A model generated the notes under the pieces. That model was not told the DNA's origin and made no database searches. It saw nothing but the letters and a program-made list of their open reading frames with translations. Below are positions 1 through 9,164 of a stretch of 64,000 bases of DNA, piece by piece. A program made the position numbers and the translations under genes. This DNA is from Bufo bufo (taxonomy: Eukaryota; Chordata; Amphibia; Anura; Bufonidae): the NCBI RefSeq assembly GCF_905171765.1, contig NC_053390.1, positions 140,153,468-140,217,467 on the forward strand, in the 5' to 3' direction. Position 1 is the stretch's first letter. The number at the start of each line of letters is the position of its first letter.

Positions 1-845
1 ATCACTCCCAAAGATGGATACAAATGGAATTCGGGGGGTCTCATGTTTCTGTGGTTTCTTTACCAAAGTGGAACAACGTTCCATAGATGTAATCCTATGC
101 TTGGTACGGTTAATCAATTTGGTGGGATAACCTCTCTTACTAAACTTATCGCACATCTCATCAACTCTGAATTCAAAGAGGGTGTCATCTGATACGATGC
201 GACGTACTCTAAGTAATTGACTCCACGGAAGGGAGCTTACCATATTCTGAGGGTGACTACTGTCATACATTAACAAGGTGTTCTTGTCTGTAGGTTTTTG
301 GAAGAGATCAGTACAGATCCTTCCATTGAGCACCTGAACTCGGACGTCAAGGAACTGCAGCTCACGGGCAGAATGCATCACGGTGAACTGCAGGTCCCGG
401 ACCCCAGAGTTCAGGTGCGCATGGAACTCATCCAACTCGGGCACAGTCCCCGTCCAAATCAAGAAAATGTCGTCGATGTAGCGCCACCAGCACAGGACTC
501 TCTCAAAAAATGTGGAGTGATACACCAGCCGATCCTCCACCTCCGCCATGAAGATGTTTGCGTAGGTGGGGGCCACATTGGACCCCATCGCCACACCCCG
601 CTTTTGCTGGTAGAAGGTGTCCCCGAAGAGAAAATAATTCCTCCTCAGGACCACCTCCAGGAGGGCGAGGATCAGCCGGCGCGCCCCAGGAGAGAGCCCT
701 GTGCCGGCCAGGGCCACATCGACGACATTTAGACCATAAGAGTGATCAATGGATGTATACAGGGATACAACATCAAAACTCACAAGCAAAAACTCCGCCG
801 GCAAATCAAGTGAATTCAGCTTTGTCAAGAAATGGCCAGTATCAC
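1..845 (-). repeat. Inverted, truncated copy of PLE ORF2
   Basis: Positions 1-845 are the reverse complement of 2525-3369 (position x pairs with 3370-x). Pairing breaks sharply after 845/2525. The match reads through the catalytic YIDD region of ORF2, so the open frames seen here on the plus strand are antisense artefacts. Both arms appear almost identical by eye, implying that the inversion arose with this insertion. The copy probably continues left of the window. Confidence 0.93.
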
Positions 846-898
846 ATTTGATCCGAGAGGCGTGCACTGGGGAGTTGGACGCAGTGGTGATACACATC

Positions 899-1729
899 AT
901 GGAGGGTCCCCCAGGTCCAAGTAAGAATATGGATACCTCGCCAAGACACATGTATGTATATACTGATGAGGACATACAGCGACTTATCAATGTAGATGGA
1001 TGTGATGTGACATTTTTAAGCTCCCCCTCTGTTGATATCCTGAAACGTAAAGTAGAGCAGGACCTCAAGAGATTGAATACTATGGAATTACATTTGATTA
1101 CCTTAAGGGAATATTACAAGCAACAGAGGATACCTAGGGGACTTAGATCTAATCTTCGCCCCAATTTATTCCCGACGAATGGTGATTTTTGTAAAGCCTT
1201 TGAAGCTATCAACAATCAATATTCTTTTGAATTAATGTTATTAAACATAGACTTTTTGCAGAAAGAGGTTGACAACCTGAGGAAAACCACAGCCGAGTTG
1301 GAAGTCCAGATCCAGGACCTCATGAGTGCTGAGGATTTTACAGTATACAAAGACAAGACCACACAACATATTGCACGACATAAGTTGGAAGTGGAACACG
1401 TCAAGAGAGATAAGTGGCATAGAGACTTAGATGATTACCAGTCTGGCAAAATATACAACTGGCAGTCATCTCAGCCACAAAGGTTTAATAGGCGTAGACG
1501 GGGTAAACGCTTTGATCAAGGCAGATTTGGCTTCAGCACTGGGGAATCTGATTCCGCTGACGAATCAGGTGCGTCTAATTTTTTAGGCCCAAGCAGAAAA
1601 AGAGGGGAAGGCGATATAGAAGGGGTGGTAGGAAACACCACCGATCCAACAAGAACCCTTCCCCCAATATCGATAGAGGCCCCCACCCATATCCAGGGGA
1701 GAGTAACGAGACGCGGACAGCGGAAATGA
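899..1729 (+). CDS. PLE ORF1, coiled-coil basic protein
   Basis: The 276-residue frame starts at ATG 899 (MEGPPGPSKNMD), the first in-frame ATG after the inverted arm; an open frame upstream to 749 is inverted-arm sequence. The middle (about residues 100-165) is rich in Leu/Glu/Lys with heptad-like spacing (FELMLLNIDFLQKEVDNLRK), predicting a coiled coil. It is followed by an Arg-rich patch (RFNRRRRGKRF) and a low-complexity acidic/Ser stretch. This suggests an RNA-binding, multimerising partner for the reverse transcriptase, which is inference. Its stop overlaps the ORF2 start (ATGATGA at 1726-1732), pointing to coupled or reinitiating translation. No stops or frameshifts are visible. Confidence 0.75.
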   Translation: MEGPPGPSKNMDTSPRHMYVYTDEDIQRLINVDGCDVTFLSSPSVDILKRKVEQDLKRLNTMELHLITLREYYKQQRIPRGLRSNLRPNLFPTNGDFCKAFEAINNQYSFELMLLNIDFLQKEVDNLRKTTAELEVQIQDLMSAEDFTVYKDKTTQHIARHKLEVEHVKRDKWHRDLDDYQSGKIYNWQSSQPQRFNRRRRGKRFDQGRFGFSTGESDSADESGASNFLGPSRKRGEGDIEGVVGNTTDPTRTLPPISIEAPTHIQGRVTRRGQRK

Positions 1730-4002
1730 TGAACCTGGTCGTGAACATCTCTTCCTTCCAGCTTGACAAAGCACAAATTAGTGTGCTAAGCCGTGGCCTA
1801 ACATTCTGCCCTACAACATCAAGGGACTGGTTCGAGTTTGAGCTCGACTTACAAAAGTTCTTTAGACGCTTGAGACTGAAGGCTTTTTTTTCAGTTAGAA
1901 ATATTGATGTACCTATTAGTCAACTTGATGTTTCCACTGATACCTTAATGTGCAAAAACTTCGATTTACGCAATAAAAGTCACTTTACTCCACCGCAAAA
2001 CAACCATGTGATTGAAACCTACATCAGCTTTGTCAGGAAACGGATCGAGCAATTGAGGGTGGAGGGAACCCACCAGTTCAAACACAACCTATCTCAAGAT
2101 GAGAGGCGGGCTGTTCTTGAACTGGAACACAACAAGCAATTGACGATCAAGCCAGCTGACAAGGGGGGCGCCGTGGTCGTGATGGACACCTGTAAATATA
2201 TTGACGAGATCAAAAGACAGGTAGGAGATATTAATGTCTATGAGATGTTGGGCAAGGATCCGAGGTGGGACATAGCAGATATCATAGGGGTGTTATTGGA
2301 TGAGGCTCTTAGTCAAGGAGTCATTGACGATGAACTAAACAGCTTTCTGCGGGTGAGCCATCCGATCACCCCTGTGATATATGTATTACCAAAGATCCAC
2401 AAGAGTCTTGTGGATCCCCCTGGCCGACCTATAGTGTCGGGCAGGGGTTCCATCTTTAATCCTGTATCCATCTTTTTGGACAAAGTGTTGCGGATCCACG
2501 CGACCACGGCTCCCTCCTATATCAGTGATACTGGCCATTTCTTGACAAAGCTGAATTCACTTGATTTGCCGGCGGAGTTTTTGCTTATGAGTTTTGATGT
2601 TGTATCCCTGTATACATCCATTGATCACTCTTATGGTCTAAATGTCGTCGATGTGGCCCTGGCCGGCACAGGGCTCTCTCCTGGGGCGCGCCGGCTGATC
2701 CTCGCCCTCCTGGAGGTGGTCCTGAGGAGGAATTATTTTCTCTTCGGGGACACCTTCTACCAGCAAAAGCGGGGTGTGGCGATGGGGTCCAATGTGGCCC
2801 CCACCTACGCAAACATCTTCATGGCGGAGGTGGAGGATCGGCTGGTGTATCACTCCACATTTTTTGAGAGAGTCCTGTGCTGGTGGCGCTACATCGACGA
2901 CATTTTCTTGATTTGGACGGGGACTGTGCCCGAGTTGGATGAGTTCCATGCGCACCTGAACTCTGGGGTCCGGGACCTGCAGTTCACCGTGATGCATTCT
3001 GCCCGTGAGCTGCAGTTCCTTGACGTCCGAGTTCAGGTGCTCAATGGAAGGATCTGTACTGATCTCTTCCAAAAACCTACAGACAAGAACACCTTGTTAA
3101 TGTATGACAGTAGTCACCCTCAGAATATGGTAAGCTCCCTTCCGTGGAGTCAATTACTTAGAGTACGTCGCATCGTATCAGATGACACCCTCTTTGAATT
3201 CAGAGTTGATGAGATGTGCGATAAGTTTAGTAAGAGAGGTTATCCCACCAAATTGATTAACCGTACCAAGCATAGGATTACATCTATGGAACGTTGTTCC
3301 ACTTTGGTAAAGAAACCACAGAAACATGAGACCCCCCGAATTCCATTTGTATCCATCTTTGGGAGTGATAGCGGCAATATAGCCACCATCCTACGTCAGG
3401 AATGGCAGATCCTGCAGAAAGGATTGCCTACAGTCACTGAATTTTCAGTTCCCCCAATGATGGCATACAAACGGAGCCCCAACCTACGGGATAGATTGGT
3501 GAAAGCGGATATAGGGGGTAAGGACATCGAAAGACAGAAAAGACTAGCACCAATGAGGAATGGTAATTTCCCTTGCCTTTCCTGTTGCAACTGTGGTGGC
3601 ATCATGAAAGGCGACGGTTTTACACATCCCTATAGTGGTAAACGGTTCAAAATCAAGGGTCACTATACATGTAAGTCCACAGATGTGGTTTACATGATAC
3701 AGTGCCCATGTAGCTTGATCTATGTGGGGGAGACTACGATGGAATTGAGGGAAAGAATTAATAAACATAAAAGTACAATAAGAACAGGTGCACTCGACAA
3801 ACCGGTTGCCAAACACTTCATTGATTGCAAACATTCTATCAATCAATTGAGATTTCGGGCTATTGATAGCGTGGGATATTTGAGAAGGGGTGGGGACAGG
3901 AAGGGAATCCTGAGGAAAAAGGAACTTAAATGGATCCATACCCTTAGGTCCCTTCAACCCTTTGGTTTGAATCTAGAGTTCAATGTCTCATCCATCGATT
4001 GA
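1726..4002 (+). CDS. PLE ORF2: reverse transcriptase with GIY-YIG endonuclease
   Basis: The 758-residue protein is intact. RT motifs occur in order: KPADKGG at about 142-148, PKIHKS and RPIVSG in the next block, FDVVSLYTSI with the motif A Asp near 291, GVAMGSNVAPTYAN near 350-363, and YIDD at 389-392. A Cys-rich linker (CLSCCNCGG) follows near residue 615. The GIY-YIG nuclease comes next: Tyr 656 in VVYMIQC, then IYVGET with Tyr 666, then RINKHKS, and HFIDCKH further on. RT followed by a C-terminal GIY-YIG domain is diagnostic of endonuclease-bearing Penelope-like elements. The protein would nick target DNA and prime reverse transcription there. The start is the first of two consecutive ATGs, overlapping the ORF1 stop by 4 nt. 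Subfamily (Neptune, Poseidon or other) was not settled. Confidence 0.95.
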   Translation: MMNLVVNISSFQLDKAQISVLSRGLTFCPTTSRDWFEFELDLQKFFRRLRLKAFFSVRNIDVPISQLDVSTDTLMCKNFDLRNKSHFTPPQNNHVIETYISFVRKRIEQLRVEGTHQFKHNLSQDERRAVLELEHNKQLTIKPADKGGAVVVMDTCKYIDEIKRQVGDINVYEMLGKDPRWDIADIIGVLLDEALSQGVIDDELNSFLRVSHPITPVIYVLPKIHKSLVDPPGRPIVSGRGSIFNPVSIFLDKVLRIHATTAPSYISDTGHFLTKLNSLDLPAEFLLMSFDVVSLYTSIDHSYGLNVVDVALAGTGLSPGARRLILALLEVVLRRNYFLFGDTFYQQKRGVAMGSNVAPTYANIFMAEVEDRLVYHSTFFERVLCWWRYIDDIFLIWTGTVPELDEFHAHLNSGVRDLQFTVMHSARELQFLDVRVQVLNGRICTDLFQKPTDKNTLLMYDSSHPQNMVSSLPWSQLLRVRRIVSDDTLFEFRVDEMCDKFSKRGYPTKLINRTKHRITSMERCSTLVKKPQKHETPRIPFVSIFGSDSGNIATILRQEWQILQKGLPTVTEFSVPPMMAYKRSPNLRDRLVKADIGGKDIERQKRLAPMRNGNFPCLSCCNCGGIMKGDGFTHPYSGKRFKIKGHYTCKSTDVVYMIQCPCSLIYVGETTMELRERINKHKSTIRTGALDKPVAKHFIDCKHSINQLRFRAIDSVGYLRRGGDRKGILRKKELKWIHTLRSLQPFGLNLEFNVSSID
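2525..3369 (+). repeat. Inverted-repeat partner inside PLE ORF2
   Basis: This part of ORF2 (RT fingers/palm to past YIDD) pairs with 1-845. A transcript covering both arms could fold into an 845-bp hairpin with a 1.7-kb loop. Confidence 0.93.
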
Positions 4003-4870
4003 TGTGTGTCATTGTTTTGTCCTCTTAGTATAGGGACATTATGATTTTAACCTATATGTAGCGCATCCACCGGGGGATTGGTCCCCAAATTTATATGTCA
4101 AAGTGCTATGATGATGATCCATATGTGAAGTATACATGGGATACACTGTTTGTATTGCTATCTGTACTTGCTATGATATGTTTTTGCCCTATACTTGTTA
4201 TGATCATGAATATGTACAGTCCGGCTTGATGTCCCTCTGTAATCGGGCTATTATCTGTGTTGTCTATATGTTGCACAAACCAGTTCATTTTGGATACGGA
4301 TAGCACATATTTACTCCACAGTAAGCAGCGTGGATCGTGGCGTCTTCGTTGTCATGGCGCCGGTACCTGCGCGATGTTGTTACTGGCTGCGTACCTCATG
4401 TGACCCACGCCATCGACGCACGGATGTGCGCTCTTGGGTGAGTGTTACGAGGTTGACGCGCAGTCTGTGACGTCAGTGAGGCCCTCTGGCAGCTCATTGG
4501 CTAGAGACACGTGCGCCTCCGGGCGCCATGGCGACGTATGATACTTCCGGGTTTTAGATGGGTTGAGACGCGACTGCGCATTACAGATAAGGGAACGCCG
4601 AGGAGAACTACACGAGTTCGTTGGACATGTCGTTAGCTGTGAGTTAAAGTATGAACATGTGTATCCTATTGTGTAGTGATCTGCACTAATGATGTAACGG
4701 GGTGTGTATTTTATATGAGGGGGGTATATATATGCCTATCAGATTTTGTGTCATTAGGCTTGACAAAGACTGTTACACAGTCGAAACGTTCGTTGCCATC
4801 TGTGTCTGGAGGTACGATTAAAGTATTTTTGATATTGCGGAATGCTGCCGAAGCCATCTTCTTTTCTACA
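4003..4870 (+). promoter_or_regulatory. PLE 3' non-coding tail with CpG-rich promoter-like segment
   Basis: There is no coding frame. The stretch 4320-4640 is much richer in G+C and CpG than its flanks and holds a TGACGTCA-like site, an inverted CCAAT (ATTGG) and a CTTCCGG ETS-type site. It may be the promoter part of the element's pseudo-LTR; this is inference. It is followed by a hammerhead-like fold and then the piggyBac junction. Confidence 0.45.
4757..4797 (+). ncRNA. Degenerate hammerhead-ribozyme-like fold in PLE tail
   Basis: Helix I is GGC/GCC (4757-4759 with 4795-4797). Stem II is GACTGT-TAC-ACAGTC. It is followed by GAAAC, a 4-nt loop and GTT as a two-pair helix III with a cleavage triplet. 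The expected CTGANGA core reads TTGACAA, with two conserved bases changed, so cleavage activity is doubtful. PLE terminal repeats are known to carry hammerheads with this tiny helix III. Confidence 0.45.
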
Positions 4871-5644
4871 AGTCTGGGACTTGGTGTCACCCTTATTTGG
4901 CAAGGGGTACCATCTTTATGTGGACAATTTTTACACAAGTGTGCCCCTCTTCAGGCATTTGTTCTTAGAACAGATTGGCTGCTGTGGCACCGTGCGACCT
5001 AGTCGCCGGGGCTTCCCCCAACGGCTCGTTACCACCCGTCTTGCAAGGGGGCAGAGGGCTGCCTTGTGTAACGAAGAACTTCTCGCGGTGAAATGGAGAG
5101 ACAAGCGTGACGTTTACATGCTCTCCTCCATTCACGCAGACACGACAATACAAATAGAACGGGCAACCAGTGTCATTGAAAAGCCCCTCTCAGTCCACGA
5201 CTATAATGCGCTCATGGGAGGGGTGGACTTCAATGACCAGATGTTGGCTCCTTATTTAGTTTCCCGACGCACCAGACGCTGGTATAAGAAGGTGTCTGTA
5301 TATTTGATTCAATTGGCTGCCTATAATAGTTTTGTTCTCTACAGTAAGGCTGGGAGAACAGGATCCTTCCTCAAATTTCAGGAAGAGATCATCGAGAACC
5401 TCCTGTATCCAGGAGGTTCTGTGGCCCCAACCACCAGTGTAGTGAGCCGTCTACAAGAGCGACATTTCCCCAATGTCGTTGCTGGTACCTCAACCCAACT
5501 GTCACCCCGAAAAGATGTCGTGTCTGTAGCAGGAGTGGAATAAGGCGTGACACCCGCTATTTCTGTCCTGACTGCCCTGACCACCCTGCCCTATGCTTTG
5601 GGGAGTGTTTCCGGAAGTACCACACACAGGTACACTTAGCATAG
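4871..5644 (+). pseudogene. piggyBac transposase, C-terminal part (copy A)
   Basis: The frame preserves VDNFYTSVPLFRH (second catalytic Asp) and GGVDFNDQM (third catalytic Asp), then the YKKVSVYLIQLAAYN block, all typical of piggyBac-family cut-and-paste transposases. A C-terminal Cys/His zinc-binding region (CRVCSRSGIRR to GECFRKYH) lies in a different frame from about 5490 on, so a frameshift separates it. The N-terminal half, including the first catalytic Asp, is absent because the PLE joins at 4871. It is not functional. It is the truncated partner of the copy at 8140-9164. Confidence 0.9.
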
Positions 5645-6479
5645 GGATTGCATCTCACAGGACAGGCACACAGGGCTATTAGGGCCCTTTCACTCACAGC
5701 TGCTGCAAACCTCTCCTTTCACCTGGGACAAAGTGCATAATGTACTTCGCCACATCTTTGGGCGATTTGCGCTTTGCACATTGTCCCATGGAGAAGGAGA
5801 GGTTTGTCCTATAAAGGTAAAAAAAAAAACACCGGTAAGCAAAAAAGTTAACGTTCTGTTCAAAAAGTTAAATAAAGTTTATATGTTCCGTTCAAATGTT
5901 ATTATAAAGTTAATAAATTTATTGCGTTGCGGCCTGGTTTTTTCTTTTTTCTTTTTTTTTTTTTACCTTCCAGGTGGACCAACCGATCGACTAGCTGCAG
6001 CACTGATGTGCATTCTGACAGAAGCATTGCGCTGCTGTCAGATTACACAAAAGTCGGTGTATGCGGCGCTGCAAGACGAGATTTCTCCTCTGCAGTAAAA
6101 GACACGTTTGCCGTGGCATATGAGCTGAGGGGGCGGCGGTGTTCATAGGCTTTGGCAAACACTTTGTATATAAAAAAATAATAAAAAATCCCGGCAATGA
6201 TTTATTCATCCACATCGATTGATGTGAATGGAGAAATCGGGTTTGCCAGGGCATACGGGCTAAGTGGGTATGGATGTTGGGCGGAGCTCCTATGTCCTGG
6301 CAGACACCTTTCCCCTCTTTTTTTTTTTGGGCAGAGATTTTTTCATCCACATTGATCGATGCGAATGAGGAAATCTGTGCTGTTCATTTTTTCTTTCAGC
6401 CCAGAGGCTGAACGGAAAAAAAAAAAATCTCATTACCCGTATGCTCAATATAAGGAGAATAGCAGAAACTCCTAATGCT
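5645..6479 (+). other. piggyBac 3' untranslated region
   Basis: The stretch is non-coding. It has AATAAA signals near 5869-5875 and 5911, a long T run near 5940-5965, and two copies about 140 bp apart of a CATCGATTGATG-like short palindrome (near 6213 and 6348). The same layout recurs in unit B at 9165-9979. Confidence 0.6.
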
Positions 6480-8139
6480 GGCCATACATGTAATGATTGC
6501 GGAGACCCTCAAATGCCAGGGAAGTACAAACACCCCACAAATGACCCAATTTTGGAAAGAAGACACCCCAAGGTATTCGCTGAGGGGCATATTGAGTCCA
6601 TGAAAGATTGAAATTTTTGTCCCAAGTTAGCGGAAAGGGAGACTTTGTGAGAAAAAAAAAAAAAAAAAAAATTTCCGCTAACTTGTGGCAAAAAAATTTT
6701 TTTTTGATGAACTCGCCATGCCCCTCATTGAATACCTTGGGGTGTCTTCTTTCCAAAATGGGGTCACATGTGGGGTATTTATACTGCCCTGGCATTTTAG
6801 GGGCCCTAAAGCGTGAGAAGAAGTCTGGGATCTAAATGTCTAAAAATGCCCTCCTAAAAGGAATTTGGGCCCCTTTGCGCATCTAGGCTGCAAAAAAGTG
6901 TCACACATCTGGTATCGCCGTACTCAGGAGAAGTTGGGGAATGTGTTTTGGGGTGTCATTTTACATATACCCATGCTGGGTGAGATAAATATTTTGGTCA
7001 AATGCCAACTTTTCCCATTTTTTTATACAAAGTTGGCATTTGACCAAGATATTTATCTCACCCAGCATGGGTATATGTAAAAAGACACCTCAAAACACAT
7101 TGCCCTACTTCTTCTGAGTACGGCGATACCAGATGTGTGACACTTTTTTGCAGCCTAGGTGGGTAAATGGGCCCACATTCCAAAGAGCACCTTTCGGATT
7201 TCACAGGGCATTTTTTACACATTTTGATTTCAAACTACTTCTCAAGCATTAGGGCACCTAAAATGCCAGGGCAGTATAACTACCCCACAAGTGACCCCAT
7301 TTTGGAAAGAAGACACCCCAAGGTATTCCGTGAGGGGCATGGTGAGTTCCTAGAATTTTTTATTTTTTGTCACAAGTTAGCGGAAAATTATGATTTATTT
7401 TTTTTTATTATTTTTTTTCTTATAAAGTCTCATATTCCACTAACTTGTGACAAAAAATAAAAACTTCCATGAACTCACTATGCCCATCAAGAAATACCTT
7501 GGGGTGTATTCTTTCCAAAATGGGGTCACTTGTGGGGTAGTTATACTTCCCTGGCATTTTAGGGGCCCTAATGTGTGGGAAGTAGTTTGAAATCAAAATG
7601 TGTAAAAAATGCCCTGTGAAATCTGAAAGGTGCTCTTTGGAATGTGGGCCCATTTGCCCACCTAGGCTGCAAAAAATGCCACACATCTGGTATCGCCGTA
7701 CTCAGGAGAAGAAGGGCAATGTGTTTTGGGTTGTCTTTTTACATATACCCATGCTGGATGAGAGAAATATCTCGGCAAAGGACAACTTTTCCCATTTTTT
7801 TATACAAAGTTGGCATCTGACCGAGATATTTCTCTCACCCAGCATGGGTAGATGTAAAATGACACCCCAAAACACATTCCCCAACTTCTTCTGAGTATGG
7901 CGATACCAGATGTGTGACACTTTTCTGCAGCCTAGGTGAGCAAATGGGCCCACATTCCAAAGAGCACCTTTCGGATTTCACAGGGCATTTTTTACACCTT
8001 TTGATTTCAAACTACTTCTCACGCATTAGGGCCCCTAAAATGCCAGGGCAGTATAATTACCCCACAAGTGACCCCATTTTAAAAGGAAGACACCCCAAGT
8101 TATTTCGTGATGGGCATAGTGAGTTCATGGAAGTTTTTT
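6480..8139. repeat. Array of alternating inverted repeats (unit A)
   Basis: A block of about 390 bp recurs in alternating orientation, with symmetry centres near 6657, 7016, 7405 and 7795. Recognisable pieces are ATGCCAGGGCAGTATAA, TTGGAAAGAAGACACCCCAA and CACAAGTTAGCGGAAA, each followed by its reverse complement one half-period later. Small open frames here come from the repeats and are not genes. The array is part of the piggyBac element's non-coding tail. Confidence 0.85.
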
Positions 8140-9164
8140 AAGTCTCATAGACCACTTCAACAACAAATTTGCAGATTTGTATACCCCTGAGCAAAACATC
8201 TGCGTAGACGAGTCCCTTATACATTTTACCGGGCGCCTTGGCTTCATACAATACATCCCAAGCAAGCACGCCCGGTATGGAGTCAAATTGTATAAGCTCT
8301 GTGAAAGGGCCACAGGCTATACCCACAAATTTCAGATCAGACCCAGGAGCCGGTCGGTTGCCCTGACTACCTGGGGAGCAGTGGGAAGACAGTCTGGGAC
8401 TTGGTGTCACCCTTATTTGGCAAGGGGTACCATCTTTATGTGGACAATTTTTACACAAGTGTGCCCCTCTTCAGGCATTTGTTCTTAGAACAGATTGGCT
8501 GCTGTGGCACCGTGCGACCTAGTCGCCGGGGCTTCCCCCAACGGCTCGTTACCACCCGTCTTGCAAGGGGGGAGAGGGCTGCCTTGTGTAACGAAGAACT
8601 TCTCACGGTGAAATGGAGAGACAAGCGTGACGTTTACATGCTCTCCTCCATTCACGCAGACACGACAATACAAATAGAACAGGCAACCAGTGTCATTGAA
8701 AAGCCCCTCTCAGTCCACGACTATAATGCGCTCATGGGAGGGGTGGACTTCAATGACCAGATGTTGGCTCCTTATTTAGTTTCCCGACGCACCAGACGCT
8801 GGTATAAGAAGGTGTCTGTATATTTGATTCAATTGGCCCCCTATAATAGTTTTGTTCTCTACAGTAAGGCTGGGAGAACAGGATCCTTCCTCAAATTTCA
8901 GGAAGAGATCATCGAGAACCTCCTGTATCCAGGAGGTTCTGTGGCCCCAACCACCAGTGTAGTGAGCCGTCTACACGAGTGACATTTCCCCAATGTCGTT
9001 GCTGGTACCTCAACCCAACTGTCATCCCGAAAAGATGTCGTGTCTGTAGCAGGAGTGGAATAAGGCGTGACACCCGCTATTTCTGTCCTGACTGCCCTGA
9101 CCACCCTGCCCTATGCTTTGGGGAGTGTTTCCGGAAGTACCACACACAGGTACACTTAGCATAG
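8140..9164 (+). pseudogene. piggyBac transposase, central and C-terminal part (copy B)
   Basis: It begins within the catalytic domain with NICVDESLIHFTGRLGF (first catalytic Asp) and SKHARYGVKLYKL. It shifts frame near 8390, then continues with VDNFYTS and GGVDFNDQM. A stop at 8980-8982 and a further frame change precede the Cys/His finger (ending 9164). With the three Asp motifs present it clearly belongs to the piggyBac family, but two disruptions and a missing N-terminus make it dead. The left edge is the tandem-duplication junction, not a natural start. Confidence 0.9.

Larger units (their letters stand above)
1..4870 (+). mobile_element. Penelope-like retroelement (EN+ type), probably near full length
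   Basis: The order seen is an inverted copy of part of ORF2 (1-845), a short leader, ORF1 (899-1729), ORF2 (1726-4002) and a 0.87-kb non-coding tail that stops where piggyBac sequence begins at 4871. ORF2 combines a reverse transcriptase with a C-terminal GIY-YIG endonuclease, the defining layout of endonuclease-bearing Penelope-like elements. These elements commonly have a truncated inverted copy attached to one end, as here. Both frames are open, which suggests recent insertion. The left end lies outside the window, so the target-site duplication cannot be checked. The right boundary is inferred from the second piggyBac copy, which runs uninterrupted through the equivalent point at 8390/8391. 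Confidence 0.88.
4871..8139 (+). repeat. Tandem duplication, unit A (piggyBac 3' half and palindromic tail)
   Basis: The unit matches 8391-11638 in the same orientation (offset 3520 at the left, 3499 at the right, through small indels). Only scattered differences are visible, so the duplication is recent. It joins unit B's upstream transposase sequence abruptly at 8139/8140. Confidence 0.95.

Noticed and set aside
298..732. 144-residue frame at the left, repeated at 2638-3072 on the minus strand
   Set aside because: It is the antisense of the PLE reverse transcriptase in the inverted arm.
6472..8141. Cluster of 70-107-residue frames on both strands
   Set aside because: They are mirrored copies produced by the alternating inverted repeats of the piggyBac tail, repeated again near 10-11.7 kb.
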